The notes beneath the pieces were generated by a model. The model was given only the letters and a program-made list of their open reading frames with translations. It ran no database searches and was not told the DNA's origin. A DNA stretch of 64,000 nt from Mesorhizobium sp. DCY119 (GTDB taxonomy: Bacteria; Pseudomonadota; Alphaproteobacteria; Rhizobiales; Rhizobiaceae), in NCBI RefSeq assembly GCF_003590645.1, contig NZ_CP031834.1, forward strand, positions 930,001-994,000, read 5' to 3'. Positions within the stretch are counted from its first letter, which is position 1; the number at the start of each line of letters is the position of its first letter. Both the position numbers and the translations under genes were made by a program. Shown in pieces: positions 28,735-37,669 of this stretch.

Positions 28735-29736
28735 TCACTTGCTCATAACCCCCAGCCACTCGTCCACCCACGCCTTGCGGTTGGCGGCCACGTCGTCAGC
28801 GCTGATCTGCAAGGTCTTCGCCGGCTTTACGAGCTTGTCGAAGGCTGGGTTGAGCGGCTTGTCGGTCTTGCCGGCGGGGAACATCCAGTTGGTTTCGGGA
28901 ATGGCGTCCTGGAAACCGGGCCCGGTCATGAATTCCATGAACTTCTTGGCCAGCGGGTTCTTCGCGCCGGTGGTGGTGATGCCGGCGACCTCGACCTGCA
29001 GATAGTGACCCTCCTCGAAGGGTGCAGCCTGATATTTGTCCGTGCTCTCGGCGATCATGTGGTAGGCGGGCGAGGTGGTGTAGGACAGCACCATCGGCGC
29101 TTCGCCCTTGGTGAATAGGCCGTAGGCCTCGCTCCAGCCCGGCGTCACGGTCAGCACGCGGTTCTTCAGCTTGGCCCAGGCTTCCGGTGCCTTGTCGCCA
29201 TAGACCGCCTTGACCCAGAGCAGCAGGCCGAGGCCCGGCGTGGACGTGCGCGGGTCCTGGATGGCGATCTTTTCCGAAGGGTCGCCCTCGACCAGTTCCT
29301 TCAGGCTTTTGGGCGGGTTCTTCAGCTTCTCGGTGTCGTAGACGACGGCGAAATAGCCATAGTCGAAGGGCACGAAGGTGTCGTCCGTCCAGCCGCCCGG
29401 CACGTTGATGCTGGCGAGATCGATGCCGGAGGGCGAAAACAGGCCGGTGGCCTTGGCCTCGGCGGTCAGGTTGGTGTCGAGGCCGAGCACGACATCGGCC
29501 TTCGTGGAAGCGCCTTCCAGCTTGACGCGGTTGAGCAGCGCCACGCCGTCGGCCACCGAGACGAACTCGACGTCGCAGCCGCACTCAGCCTCGAAGGCCT
29601 TTTCCACCTGCGGGCCCGGGCCCCATTCGGCGGTGAAGCTCTCATAGGTGTAGACGGTGAGTTTTTCAGCGGCGAGCGCCGGCAGGGCGGCGGCCACGGC
29701 AAGGGTGGAAACGAGCGAGAATAGCAGCGTGCGCAT
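28735..29736 (-). CDS. thiB: thiamine/TPP ABC transporter, substrate-binding protein
   Basis: 333 aa periplasmic binding protein. A Sec signal peptide covers residues 1-22 (core [15 protein letters not shown], cleavage ALAA-E). The mature start [30 protein letters not shown] is the ThiB pattern, and the later WPYDYGY-like [12 protein letters not shown] and YTTSPAYH stretches form the thiamine pocket. AAGGAGG precedes the ATG at a good distance. It is the first gene of thiBPQ and directly follows the TPP riboswitch. Confidence 0.95.
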   Translation of the reverse strand: MRTLLFSLVSTLAVAAALPALAAEKLTVYTYESFTAEWGPGPQVEKAFEAECGCDVEFVSVADGVALLNRVKLEGASTKADVVLGLDTNLTAEAKATGLFSPSGIDLASINVPGGWTDDTFVPFDYGYFAVVYDTEKLKNPPKSLKELVEGDPSEKIAIQDPRTSTPGLGLLLWVKAVYGDKAPEAWAKLKNRVLTVTPGWSEAYGLFTKGEAPMVLSYTTSPAYHMIAESTDKYQAAPFEEGHYLQVEVAGITTTGAKNPLAKKFMEFMTGPGFQDAIPETNWMFPAGKTDKPLNPAFDKLVKPAKTLQISADDVAANRKAWVDEWLGVMSK

Positions 29737-29797
29737 CGGCGCCTCCTTCATTAGCGTTGAAAGGGAATTTGAAGCGCCGGGCGTCCGAAGCATCTAA

Positions 29798-29894
29798 TCC
29801 CTCCGCCGGTACAAACCGGATCAGGTTCAGCGGGTTGGCCGGGTTTCCCCCTTGCCTCTCAGCCGGCTCACGAAAATCGTGTCCGGCACCCCGT
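29798..29894 (-). promoter_or_regulatory. TPP riboswitch (THI element)
   Basis: Read on the minus strand, the conserved order is complete: GGGGTGCC, then GCTGAGAGG, then an AACCCGCTGAACCTGATC block, then GTACCGGCGGAGGGA. This is the thiamine pyrophosphate aptamer, which shuts down gene expression when TPP is plentiful. It ends about 60 bases upstream of the thiB start codon. The Gly-Glu-rich ribosome-binding site of thiB (AAGGAGG) may be the expression platform. Confidence 0.97.
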
Positions 29895-30009
29895 TAGAGC
29901 GGGATCAGACATAGGACCAAGCGAAGAGGCGCGCAAGCGGTAGTTTCGGGCTGCGCGGCGCATTGGCGGCTTCCCGTATGGCCGCGCGGCATGATAGAGG
30001 CGAGCCACC

Positions 30010-30654
30010 ATGAGCCGATTTTTCATCCTGCTTGGCGGCGAACTCGTCCGCACGCCCCGCATCGACGCGCAACTCGAAGGCAGCCGCATCATCGCGGCCG
30101 ATGCCGGCATCGGCCATGCGGCGCTGCTTGGCGTCACGCCGGAGCTGTGGGTCGGCGATTTCGACTCGGTGCCGGAAAACCTGCCGGACAGCTACGCAGC
30201 TATACCGCGCGAGACTTTTCCAGCGGAAAAGGACAATACCGACGGCGAACTGGCGATCACGGCTGCGCTCAAGCGTGGCGCGACCTCGCTGGTGCTGGCG
30301 GGTGCCTTCGGCGGCCCGCGCGCCGACCATGCCTTCCTGCATCTGGCGCTGGCCCTGAGGCTGGCCGAACAAGGCACGCCGACGGTGCTGACCAGCGGCG
30401 CGCAGGAGGGGCACCCGCTGCTGCCCGGCGAAACCGCGTTTGACTATGCCGATGGCACGCTGTTTTCCGTGCTCGGCTTTTCCGAATTGTCGGGCCTCAC
30501 CGAAACCGGCGCGAAGTGGCCGCTCGACAATGTCGAGGTCGCCTTCGGCTCATCGCTGACGCTCTCCAACGAAGTGCGCGGAAGCCTGCGCATCACGCTC
30601 GAACGTGGCCGCGCGTTGCTGCTCGCCCATCCTTATCCTCTTCCGGAACACTGA
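30010..30654 (+). CDS. thiamine pyrophosphokinase
   Basis: 214 aa. It transfers pyrophosphate from ATP to thiamine to give TPP. The sequence shows ADAGIGHAALLGVTPELWVGDFDS, then FPAEKDNTDGELA, then GAFGGPRADH, which are the three conserved blocks of the TPK catalytic domain, followed by a beta-rich thiamine-binding half. It is divergent from the riboswitch-controlled transporter, so uptake and activation of thiamine are encoded side by side. The kinase itself has no THI element in front. It is followed after six bases by an ABC-F gene. Confidence 0.92.
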   Translation: MSRFFILLGGELVRTPRIDAQLEGSRIIAADAGIGHAALLGVTPELWVGDFDSVPENLPDSYAAIPRETFPAEKDNTDGELAITAALKRGATSLVLAGAFGGPRADHAFLHLALALRLAEQGTPTVLTSGAQEGHPLLPGETAFDYADGTLFSVLGFSELSGLTETGAKWPLDNVEVAFGSSLTLSNEVRGSLRITLERGRALLLAHPYPLPEH

Positions 30655-30660
30655 AAAGAC

Positions 30661-32475
30661 ATGGCGCCACCGCTTCTCAATCTCGACGGTATCCGGCTGA
30701 CCTTTGGCGGCACGCCGCTGCTTGACGGTGCAGCACTGTCGGCCTCGGCGGGCGAGCGCATCGCGCTGGTCGGGCGCAACGGCTCGGGCAAGTCGACGCT
30801 GCTCAAGATCGCCGCCGGCATCATCGAGCCGCAGGACGGCGAAGTCTTTCGCCAGCCCTCCGCGACCATCCGCTATCTGCCGCAGATGCCCGACATGGAA
30901 GGTTTTGCGAGCGTGCGCGCCTATGTTGAGGCGGGCCTCGGACCGGCTGACGATCCCTACCGCGCCACCTATCTGATGGAACATCTCGGCCTGACCGGCG
31001 AAGAGCGCCCCGACGATCTTTCGGGCGGCGAGGCGCGCCGCGCAGCGCTTGCCCGCGTCATGGCGCCTGAGCCCGACATCCTGCTGCTCGACGAGCCGAC
31101 CAACCATCTCGACCTGCAGGTCATCGAATGGCTGGAAGACGAGCTCAACCGCTCGTCCTCGGCGCTGATCGTGATTTCGCATGACCGGCGCTTTCTCGAG
31201 CGCGTATCGCGCGCCACCGTCTGGCTCGATCGCGGCCAGACACGCAAGCTCGACAAAGGTTTCGCGCATTTCGAGGAATGGCGCGACACCATCCTCGAGG
31301 AGGAAGAGCGCGAGCAGCACAAGCTCGGCCGCCAGATCGTGCGCGAGGAGCACTGGCTGCGCTATGGCGTGACGGCACGGCGCAAGCGCAACATGCGACG
31401 GCTGGGCGAGCTTCAGACGATGCGCCAGCGCTTTCGTGGCCACCGGGGCGCGGAAGGTGTGGCGACCATGGTGGCCAGCGATGCCGCGGAATCCGGCAAG
31501 CTGGTCATCGAAGCCAAGAACATCGAGAAAAGCTTCGGCGATCTTACTGTCGTCAAAGGCTTTTCGACACGCATCCAGCGCGGCGACCGCATCGGCCTGG
31601 TCGGACCCAACGGTGCCGGCAAGACGACGCTGCTGAAGATGCTGACCGGCGAGTTGCAGCCGGATTCCGGCTCGGTGCGCCTCGGCACCAATCTGGAGAT
31701 CGCCACGCTCGACCAGAAGCGCGAGGCGGTCGATCCGCAGGAGACGCTTGGGCATTATCTCACCGACGGGCGCGGCGACAACCTCGTCATCAATGGCGAG
31801 GAGCGCCACGTCGTCTCCTACATGAAGGACTTCCTGTTCAAGCCGGAGCAGGCGCGCACGCCGGTGCGCGAGCTTTCCGGCGGTGAGCGGGCGCGGCTGC
31901 TTTTGGCGCGGGTGCTGGCGCGGCCGGCCAACCTTTTGGTGCTCGACGAGCCGACCAACGATCTCGACATGGAAACGCTGGAGCTGCTGCAGGAACTGGT
32001 CGCCGGTTTCGCCGGCACGGTCATCCTCGTCAGCCATGACCGCGACTTCCTCGACCGCACCGTCACCAGCATCATCGCGCCGGACGGCGAGGGGCGCTGG
32101 ATCGAATATGCCGGCGGCTATGCCGACATGCTCGCCCAGCGCGGCGGCACGCGGCTGAACGACCGCCGTGCGGTGCAGAAGCAGGCCGGCGACACGCCGC
32201 GCGCCGAGAGCGCGTCGGAAGCGCAGAAGGGACCGGCGAAGAAGCTTTCCTTCAAGCAGAAATTCGCGCTGGAAAGCCTCCCCGGAAAGATGGCTGCCGT
32301 CTCGGCCTCGATCTCGGCGCTGGAAAACAACATCGCCGACCCGGCCTTCTACGAGCGCGACCCGAAGGGGTTTCAAAAAACCATCGCCGCCCTCGACAAG
32401 GAACGCGCGACGCTGGTTGCCATGGAAGAGGAATGGCTGGAACTGGAAATGCTTCGGGAGGAGCTGGAGGGGTGA
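30661..32475 (+). CDS. ABC-F family ATPase, Uup-like
   Basis: 604 aa with two ABC domains and no membrane part. Walker A motifs are GRNGSGKST (about residues 35-43) and GPNGAGKTT (about 318-326); signatures are LSGGEARRAALAR and LSGGERARLLLAR. The linker with KRKRNMRR-type basic helices and the C-terminal coiled coil (KMAAVSASISALENNI to EEEWLELEMLREELE) match Uup. ABC-F proteins bind the ribosomal E site to relieve stalling, and Uup also affects DNA transactions. The ATG follows the TPK stop codon by six bases. A resistance role is not suggested. Confidence 0.9.
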   Translation: MAPPLLNLDGIRLTFGGTPLLDGAALSASAGERIALVGRNGSGKSTLLKIAAGIIEPQDGEVFRQPSATIRYLPQMPDMEGFASVRAYVEAGLGPADDPYRATYLMEHLGLTGEERPDDLSGGEARRAALARVMAPEPDILLLDEPTNHLDLQVIEWLEDELNRSSSALIVISHDRRFLERVSRATVWLDRGQTRKLDKGFAHFEEWRDTILEEEEREQHKLGRQIVREEHWLRYGVTARRKRNMRRLGELQTMRQRFRGHRGAEGVATMVASDAAESGKLVIEAKNIEKSFGDLTVVKGFSTRIQRGDRIGLVGPNGAGKTTLLKMLTGELQPDSGSVRLGTNLEIATLDQKREAVDPQETLGHYLTDGRGDNLVINGEERHVVSYMKDFLFKPEQARTPVRELSGGERARLLLARVLARPANLLVLDEPTNDLDMETLELLQELVAGFAGTVILVSHDRDFLDRTVTSIIAPDGEGRWIEYAGGYADMLAQRGGTRLNDRRAVQKQAGDTPRAESASEAQKGPAKKLSFKQKFALESLPGKMAAVSASISALENNIADPAFYERDPKGFQKTIAALDKERATLVAMEEEWLELEMLREELEG

Positions 32476-32477
32476 GA

Positions 32478-32560
32478 CATGTCCGACCGTAGGTCGGCGA
32501 AAAGCCAACGATTTGGCTTTTCGAATGTCGAACGCCCGGAGCCCTAGCGGAGGGCCGGGA
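32478..32560 (+). repeat. dispersed repeat, copy 2 (83 bases)
   Basis: Matches the reverse complement of 11376-11457 at about nine in ten bases by eye. Begins two bases after the ABC-F stop codon, as copy 1 begins two bases after the phaR stop codon. Both copies are therefore gene-terminal and in the same orientation relative to the gene before them. Confidence 0.85.
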
Positions 32561-32623
32561 GGCGTTCGATCGAAGGGCCTGTGCCCCGCCGACGCCTAAG
32601 ATTCTCTTCCTGATCAAAGGTTC

Positions 32624-32759
32624 GCGCTGCCCCTCATCCCCCTGCCGGGACCTTCTCCCCGTAAACGGGGAGAGGAAGGCTGGCCGCAACCTTGCCGCTT
32701 CTCCCTTCTCCCCGTTTACGGGGAGAAGGTGGCCCGAAGGGTCGGATGAGGGGCAGCGC
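32624..32759. repeat. RIME-like mosaic palindrome between the ABC-F gene and a hypothetical gene
   Basis: Outer perfect arms GCGCTGCCCCTCATCC (32624-32639) and GGATGAGGGGCAGCGC (32744-32759) enclose two inner hairpins built on TTCTCCCCGT-AAACGGGGAGA. Same family as 45969-46107. Similar intergenic mosaic elements are well known in rhizobia. Together with copy 2 it fills the 334-base gap, which shows no gene. Confidence 0.85.
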
Positions 32760-32809
32760 AAACCTATGCGAGTTCACGCCGTCTCAAGCCAAAAAAGAGT
32801 CTGACGCCA

Positions 32810-34429
32810 TCACCCGCTGCGGGCAGCGTCCCAGGCCTTGATGGCCTCGTCGAAGGCCTTCTGGCCGGGAATGCCCTTTTCCATGGTGAACAGCGCGCGG
32901 CGGCCGGATTTGTAGACGATCGGCACGTCGATCCAGCTCTGGCGGCGCAGCAGGGCCATGTTGGCGTCCATCTCCTGCTTGCCGTCGTTGAGCGCAACGA
33001 GGAAGAAGCCGTCCGCGATCTTGGCCGGAATGCCGATCAGCGGGCTGCCGGCTTCCTGTTCCGACCCCTTCATCGATACGCGCAGGATGTTTTCGATGCC
33101 GCCGCCCTCGAAGCCGTCAGGCGTCAGGAAGATGACCTCGATGATGTGGCTCGCCGGCAGCGTCTGGTCCGCATTGCGGCGGATGGTCATGCGCAACTGC
33201 AGATCCTTGCCGGGAATGGTCGCCTCGGCGCGGATCGCCGGCTCAGGCGGCAGGTCGCCGCCCGGCGATTCCTGCACCACCGACCAGACGATGCTGCCCG
33301 GTTCGGCCGAACCCTCGGCGACGTTGGTGCGTTCCTCGTAGAAGATCGCGCGCTGCCCGACAGCCACGCCCGGCTGGGCGGCCGGCGCGCCGGGAGCGGC
33401 AGGTGTCTGGCCCTGCGCGGCAGGTGGCGCTGCCGGGTCCGTGGTTGCGCCGGGTGCTGCGGGGGCGGGCGTCTCCGGCGGCTGGGTCACCGCCGCGACA
33501 GAGGTTCCCTCGCCGATGGCGGCAGGCCCGCCGGCGGGGCCCGGGTCGATCTCCGAGCCGTCGGCGTTCAGGCGCTGGGTGAATTTGGGCTCGCTGTCCG
33601 TGCCGCCATTGGCCGGAGGCGGTGCCGCAGGCGAGGGTTGCTCCCCGGCCGGCGGATTGGCAGCGGTGTTGGTCTCGGGCTGTGCCGGGGTCGTCGCCGG
33701 CGGTGTCACCGAAGGCGTCGTCGTTGCCGTCTCACTTCCGTTCGTGCTGAACAGGTTGGCGAAGGCATCCTTGTTGAGCCAGACGCCGTAGCCGCCACCC
33801 GCGATCACGGCAAGGGCGATCACGGCGGCGATCAGGCCGCCATAGCCGCGCTTGCGGGTTTCGCTTTCCCGCTCGTCTGTTTGAATGTCGTCGTCGTCAT
33901 TTTCCGGACCGAATACGTCTTCGCGGACCGAGGCTTCGCCCCTTGCAGGTGCTGCGGCAGGAGGCGCCGCCACGACAGGCGTGGTTTTGGGCCACAAGTC
34001 GCCCTTGGGGGCAGGCTCGGCCTTGGGTTCTGGTTTTGGCGAAGGGTCAAACGCGGCCGGCGCGGCAGGTGCAGCCGGCACGGGCGGCCTTGGCGCGCTG
34101 TCAGCCTTGAATGTGTTGTCGAAACGCGGCTTTGGCGGCTCGGTCTTCTGGCGCTCGATGGAGGCGAAGACGTTTTCCAGCTCCTCCAGCGGATCGCTGG
34201 AAATCTTCGGACCTGGACGCGGTGGGTATTCCTTCTCCACCGCCTCGATGGCGTCTTCCAGCGCGCGCTTCTGGCGGTCGACGACAGCCTGCGGCGGCGG
34301 CGGGTTTATCGCCGCGAGCTTCGCGGCAATTGTTCCGCGGGCCTTGTCGTAGACCTTCTGGCGCAGTTCGGGCGTAGCTTCGCTCAGCCCATCCAGCGTC
34401 TTCTTCAGAACCGCAACGAAATCTGCCAT
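32810..34429 (-). CDS. proline/alanine-rich single-pass membrane protein, unknown function
   Basis: 539 aa. The N-terminal 75 residues are charged and helical (VAVLKKTLDGLSEATPELRQ). A Pro/Ala-rich linker follows to about residue 190, then one transmembrane segment at about 197-217 (GLIAAVIALAVIAGGGYGVW), a second Pro/Ala/Gly-rich linker to about 375, and a compact C-terminal domain of about 150 residues (beta-rich, from AIFYEERTNVAEGSAEPGS onwards). The topology places the C-terminal domain in the periplasm. Homologues I recall sit next to purA in Rhizobiales, with no known function. A link with the envelope is an inference. Confidence 0.8.
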   Translation of the reverse strand: MADFVAVLKKTLDGLSEATPELRQKVYDKARGTIAAKLAAINPPPPQAVVDRQKRALEDAIEAVEKEYPPRPGPKISSDPLEELENVFASIERQKTEPPKPRFDNTFKADSAPRPPVPAAPAAPAAFDPSPKPEPKAEPAPKGDLWPKTTPVVAAPPAAAPARGEASVREDVFGPENDDDDIQTDERESETRKRGYGGLIAAVIALAVIAGGGYGVWLNKDAFANLFSTNGSETATTTPSVTPPATTPAQPETNTAANPPAGEQPSPAAPPPANGGTDSEPKFTQRLNADGSEIDPGPAGGPAAIGEGTSVAAVTQPPETPAPAAPGATTDPAAPPAAQGQTPAAPGAPAAQPGVAVGQRAIFYEERTNVAEGSAEPGSIVWSVVQESPGGDLPPEPAIRAEATIPGKDLQLRMTIRRNADQTLPASHIIEVIFLTPDGFEGGGIENILRVSMKGSEQEAGSPLIGIPAKIADGFFLVALNDGKQEMDANMALLRRQSWIDVPIVYKSGRRALFTMEKGIPGQKAFDEAIKAWDAARSG

Positions 34430-34489
34430 GCTTTTGTCGACCTGTGGTTTCCTTCCCGCCTTGCCGCGAAGCGGCGGGAAGGGGCAAAA

Positions 34490-35788
<1,299 letters not shown>

Positions 35789-36000
35789 GTTTTCTTCCCT
35801 TCCAGCACCGCGAAGCAGGCGGCGAACACGTAAAAATGACAGGCCTCTATAGCGTCAAGCGTTTTGGAAGGCGACCATTCTTTGCACGGTTTCTCGGCAG
35901 TTGTGGGTAATCAGGCACAACAATTTCCGCGTTTGGCGCTGTTTACGCGAACCCGCATCCATTCTACGCCGGTATCTCAAGCCCGCCGCCGGAAATTCCC

Positions 36001-36891
36001 ATGCATCGAAACGCCTATCTGCTGCTTATCCTGACCACGCTGTTCTGGGGCGGCAATGCGGTTGCCGGCAAGCTGGCGGTCGGCCATATCTCGCCGATGC
36101 TGCTCACCACCATACGCTGGGGGCTGGCAATGACAGTGCTGCTCGTCATCGGCCGGGCGCGCCTGAAGCACGACTGGCCGGTCGTGCGCCGGCATCTGTG
36201 GCTGCTGACCGCGCTCGGAGGGCTTGGCTTCACCGTGTTCAACATGGCGCTCTATACGGCGCTTATCTACACCACCGCGATCAATGCCAGCATCGAGCAG
36301 GCGGGCATGCCGATGCTGATCTTCGCCGCCAATTTCCTGCTCTTCCGCCTGCAAGTCACCTGGGCGCAGATCGTCGGCTTCGTGCTGTCGGTCGTCGGCA
36401 TTATCTTCACCGCGACCCATGGCGAGCCTCAGCGTCTGCTCGAGCTCGACGTCAATTTCGGCGACGCGCTGATGCTCATAGCGGTGCTGGTCTATTCGGC
36501 TTACACGGTGGCGCTGCGTTTCAAACCGGCCATCCACTGGCAGAGCCTGATGATCATGCTGACGGGAACAGCTTTCGTCACCAGCGTTCCCTTCGCGGTC
36601 GCCGAATTCTGGACGGGCAATGCGATCGTTCCGGATGGGCAAGGCTGGGCGATCGTCCTGTTCACGGTCGTCTTTCCGTCGCTCCTGGCGCAGATATTCT
36701 ACATCAGGGGCGTCGAACTGATCGGCGCCAACCGCGCCGGCCTATTCATCAACCTCGTGCCGATCTTCGGAACATTGCTGTCGATCGTCATCCTCGGCGA
36801 AGATTTTCACCTCTATCACGCGGTTGCCATGGCGCTGGTGCTGGGCGGCATCGGGCTGGCGGAGCATAGCGGGCGGAAGATGGCGGGTTGA
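36001..36891 (+). CDS. EamA/DMT superfamily transporter
   Basis: 296 aa with ten predicted transmembrane helices arranged as two EamA repeats. The opening LLILTTLFWGGNAVAGKLAVG and the end GTLLSIVILGEDFHLYHAVAMALVLGGIGLAE are typical. Members export amino acids, nucleosides or other metabolites; the substrate cannot be read from sequence. The gene is divergent from purA and no operon partner is visible; the toxin-antitoxin pair starts 54 bases after it but has its own operator. The ATG at 36001 follows CCGGAAATTCCC, a weak ribosome-binding site. Confidence 0.88.
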   Translation: MHRNAYLLLILTTLFWGGNAVAGKLAVGHISPMLLTTIRWGLAMTVLLVIGRARLKHDWPVVRRHLWLLTALGGLGFTVFNMALYTALIYTTAINASIEQAGMPMLIFAANFLLFRLQVTWAQIVGFVLSVVGIIFTATHGEPQRLLELDVNFGDALMLIAVLVYSAYTVALRFKPAIHWQSLMIMLTGTAFVTSVPFAVAEFWTGNAIVPDGQGWAIVLFTVVFPSLLAQIFYIRGVELIGANRAGLFINLVPIFGTLLSIVILGEDFHLYHAVAMALVLGGIGLAEHSGRKMAG

Positions 36892-36914
36892 AACTCTCGA
36901 CCCCCATGTCGATA

Positions 36915-36934
36915 TTTGCTATCATGATAGCAAA
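36915..36934 (+). promoter_or_regulatory. operator palindrome of the FitAB-type pair
   Basis: Perfect 20-base palindrome TTTGCTATCATGATAGCAAA immediately before the AGGAG ribosome-binding site of the antitoxin. Its half-site TGCTATCA is, from memory, the FitA recognition element of Neisseria, where two halves are spaced by a dozen or so bases. Here the halves abut. Confidence 0.85.
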
Positions 36935-36945
36935 GGAGAATTGCC

Positions 36946-37197
36946 ATGGCGCAATTGCTGGTCCGACAGCTCGATGACGACGTAAAGCAGCGCCTTCAGG
37001 AGCGCGCGGCAAAGCATGGCGTCAGCATGGAAGAAGAGGTCCGCATGATCCTGCGGGCGACGGTGCTGAAGGATGATGGGCAGGAGTTTGGGCTGGGGAC
37101 CAGGATAGCCGAATTGTTTCGCGACATCCCCGGCAATGACGAGCCGTTACCGGAATTTCCTCGTCAACCGTTCAAGCCGGTCGATTTCGGCGAATGA
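36946..37197 (+). CDS. fitA: FitA-like ribbon-helix-helix antitoxin
   Basis: 83 aa. The start AQLLVRQLDDDVKQRLQERAAKHGVSMEEEVRMIL is an Arc/FitA-type ribbon-helix-helix DNA-binding domain. The C-terminal 40 residues (GTRIAELFRDIPGNDEPLPEFPRQP) would wrap into the toxin's active site, including an Arg as in FitA. The toxin gene start overlaps the stop by four bases. Autorepression through the palindrome just upstream is expected. It stabilises its region or acts in stress; neither is shown here. Confidence 0.9.
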   Translation: MAQLLVRQLDDDVKQRLQERAAKHGVSMEEEVRMILRATVLKDDGQEFGLGTRIAELFRDIPGNDEPLPEFPRQPFKPVDFGE

Positions 37198-37613
37198 TCG
37201 TTCTGGATACCAATGTAATCTCGGCGCTTATGCGGCCGGACATGAACCCTGCAGTCGTATCCTGGCTTGATCGTCAAACGTCGAGCATCGTCTGGATAAC
37301 GGCCATAAGTGTCCTTGAGGTTCGATCGGGGCTGTTTCTTCTATCGGATGGCAAGCGCAAAAGCGGTCTCCTTGAACGCTTCGATCAGTTTTTGCGAGAT
37401 GAGATAGTAGGTCGCGTTCTGCCGTTTGACCGAAACGCTGCCGAAGCCGCTTCGATTTTGAGCGCCAAGCGGATCGCCGTTGGTCGCAATATCGACAGGA
37501 TGGACACGCAGATCGCCGGCATTGTCGTCTCAAGGCGAGCAGTTCTGGCCACGCGCAATATCAAGGATTTCAATGATCTCGATATTCCGCTGGTCAATCC
37601 CTGGCAGGATTGA
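37194..37613 (+). CDS. fitB: FitB/VapC-type PIN-domain toxin
   Basis: 139 aa PIN-domain ribonuclease. The acidic active-site residues are visible: Asp 4 in VLDTNVISALM, Glu near 43 (SVLEVRSGL), Asp near 103 (DRMDTQIAGI) and a final Asp in NIKDF. The gene begins with ATGA overlapping the antitoxin stop. FitB/VapC enzymes cut tRNA or other RNA when released from the antitoxin. Codon use is less GC-rich than the neighbours, with many ATA and GTA-like codons, in line with horizontal gain. It converges with serA. Confidence 0.92.
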   Translation: MIVLDTNVISALMRPDMNPAVVSWLDRQTSSIVWITAISVLEVRSGLFLLSDGKRKSGLLERFDQFLRDEIVGRVLPFDRNAAEAASILSAKRIAVGRNIDRMDTQIAGIVVSRRAVLATRNIKDFNDLDIPLVNPWQD

Positions 37614-37640
37614 AAAAGGCGCCGGTTGCCCGGCGCCTTC
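37613..37640 (-). terminator. intrinsic terminator of serA
   Basis: AAGGCGCCGG (37616-37625) pairs with CCGGCGCCTT (37630-37639) across a four-base loop; on the minus strand it is followed by a run of T's. It sits between the convergent toxin and serA genes. Confidence 0.88.
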
Positions 37641-37669
37641 CAATTTCCTGAACGACTGAACGTCCGTTC

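Noticed and set aside
30550-32508. 652-codon open frame on the minus strand across the ABC-F gene
   Set aside because: Mirror of an intact two-domain ATPase; no motifs of its own.
34451-34482. Hairpin between the Pro/Ala-rich membrane protein gene and purA as a terminator
   Set aside because: The arms pair, but no T run follows on either strand; read-through from purA is likely.
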